Assembly: GCA_021819435.1 (NCBI GenBank)
Contig: JAKARB010000007.1
Span: forward strand, 124,001-188,000
Direction: 5' to 3'
Origin: Pseudomonadota bacterium
Lineage (GTDB): Bacteria > Pseudomonadota > Gammaproteobacteria > Burkholderiales > Burkholderiaceae_C
DNA: 64,000 bases
Shown here one piece after another: positions 63,978-64,000 of this stretch. A program made the translations under genes and the position numbers. Position 1 is the stretch's first letter, and every line of letters begins with the position of its first letter. A model generated the notes under the pieces. It was given only the letters and a program-made list of their open reading frames with translations, searched no databases and had not been told where the DNA came from.

Positions 63978-64000
63978 GCCCGAGGTCCTCCCACGCGCGA
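63974..64000 (-). CDS. rnpA: Probable rnpA 3' end (partial)
   Basis: The last 27 bases of the window contain an open frame (SRVGGPRA, then TGA at 63974-63976) that overlaps the yidD start. By the usual rpmH-rnpA-yidD-yidC order this is the tail of ribonuclease P protein. The sequence is too short to recognise on its own. Confidence 0.35.
   Translation of the reverse strand, partial: SRVGGPRA

Overview
The window is about 64 kb of GC-rich chromosome from a Gram-negative betaproteobacterium. It is most likely a Burkholderiales of the Leptothrix/Rubrivivax/Aquabacterium kind. This rests on: the dapF-DUF484-xerC neighbourhood; the mnmE-yidC-yidD block at the right edge; the mnmG-rsmG-parA-parB block with three parS-like sites; kdsD-kdsC-lptC beside a CPA2 antiporter; and a PEP-CTERM protein together with EpsF/EpsG-type polysaccharide genes. 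The genus is an inference. The parS cluster and the yidD/yidC/mnmE block suggest that the origin of replication lies close by, probably beyond the right end.

Layout. 1-3114: a chemoreceptor truncated by the window edge, dapF and a DUF484 gene. 3262-6130: a PEP-CTERM protein and a glycosyltransferase sit between DUF484 and xerC. 6137-25522: a large exopolysaccharide (EPS) locus. It holds ugd; a coupled aldo/keto reductase, GMC oxidoreductase and glycosyltransferase trio; and a ten-gene minus-strand operon. In transcription order that operon encodes a GT2 transferase, EpsF chain-length protein, EpsG-like kinase, Wzy-like polymerase, serine-acetyltransferase-like hexapeptide enzyme, GH26-like lipoprotein, Wzx-like flippase, GT4, and two membrane O-acyltransferases. 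A divergent unit encodes the initiating sugar-phosphate transferase and another glycosyltransferase. No outer-membrane export protein and no exosortase are present, so the machinery is completed elsewhere. The 336-bp divergent gap carries sigma-54-like elements facing both ways.

25649-36565: rlmI, then a regulatory stretch with an AraC-family regulator, an HDOD protein whose start is unclear, two hybrid histidine kinases, a GGDEF diguanylate cyclase with an I-site, and a cytochrome b561 gene with two YceI genes. 36689-38105: a flavin reductase and a vapBC toxin-antitoxin pair. 38177-45099: a membrane-anchored methyltransferase, parB, parA, an unrecognised basic exported protein, rsmG and mnmG. 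45315-49604: a YkgJ-like cysteine-cluster protein, a fatty-acid hydroxylase/sterol desaturase, YchJ, a membrane protein, a glycine-rich RRM protein and a small exported protein.

49644-54019: lptC, kdsC and kdsD (Kdo and LPS supply) diverge from a K+/H+ antiporter. 54126-59843: a 1358-residue hybrid kinase with two receivers and an HPt domain, a receiver-HD-GYP protein and a cyclic-nucleotide-binding-fold protein. 60007-64000: mnmE, a 42-residue membrane microprotein, yidC, yidD and probably the last codons of rnpA.

Overall the window joins origin-proximal housekeeping genes with a surface-polysaccharide locus and many c-di-GMP or phosphorelay regulators. The EpsG-like kinase has an N-terminal MshEN-like region, a possible direct link between c-di-GMP and EPS chain-length control. 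No tRNA, rRNA, insertion sequence, prophage or CRISPR array was seen.
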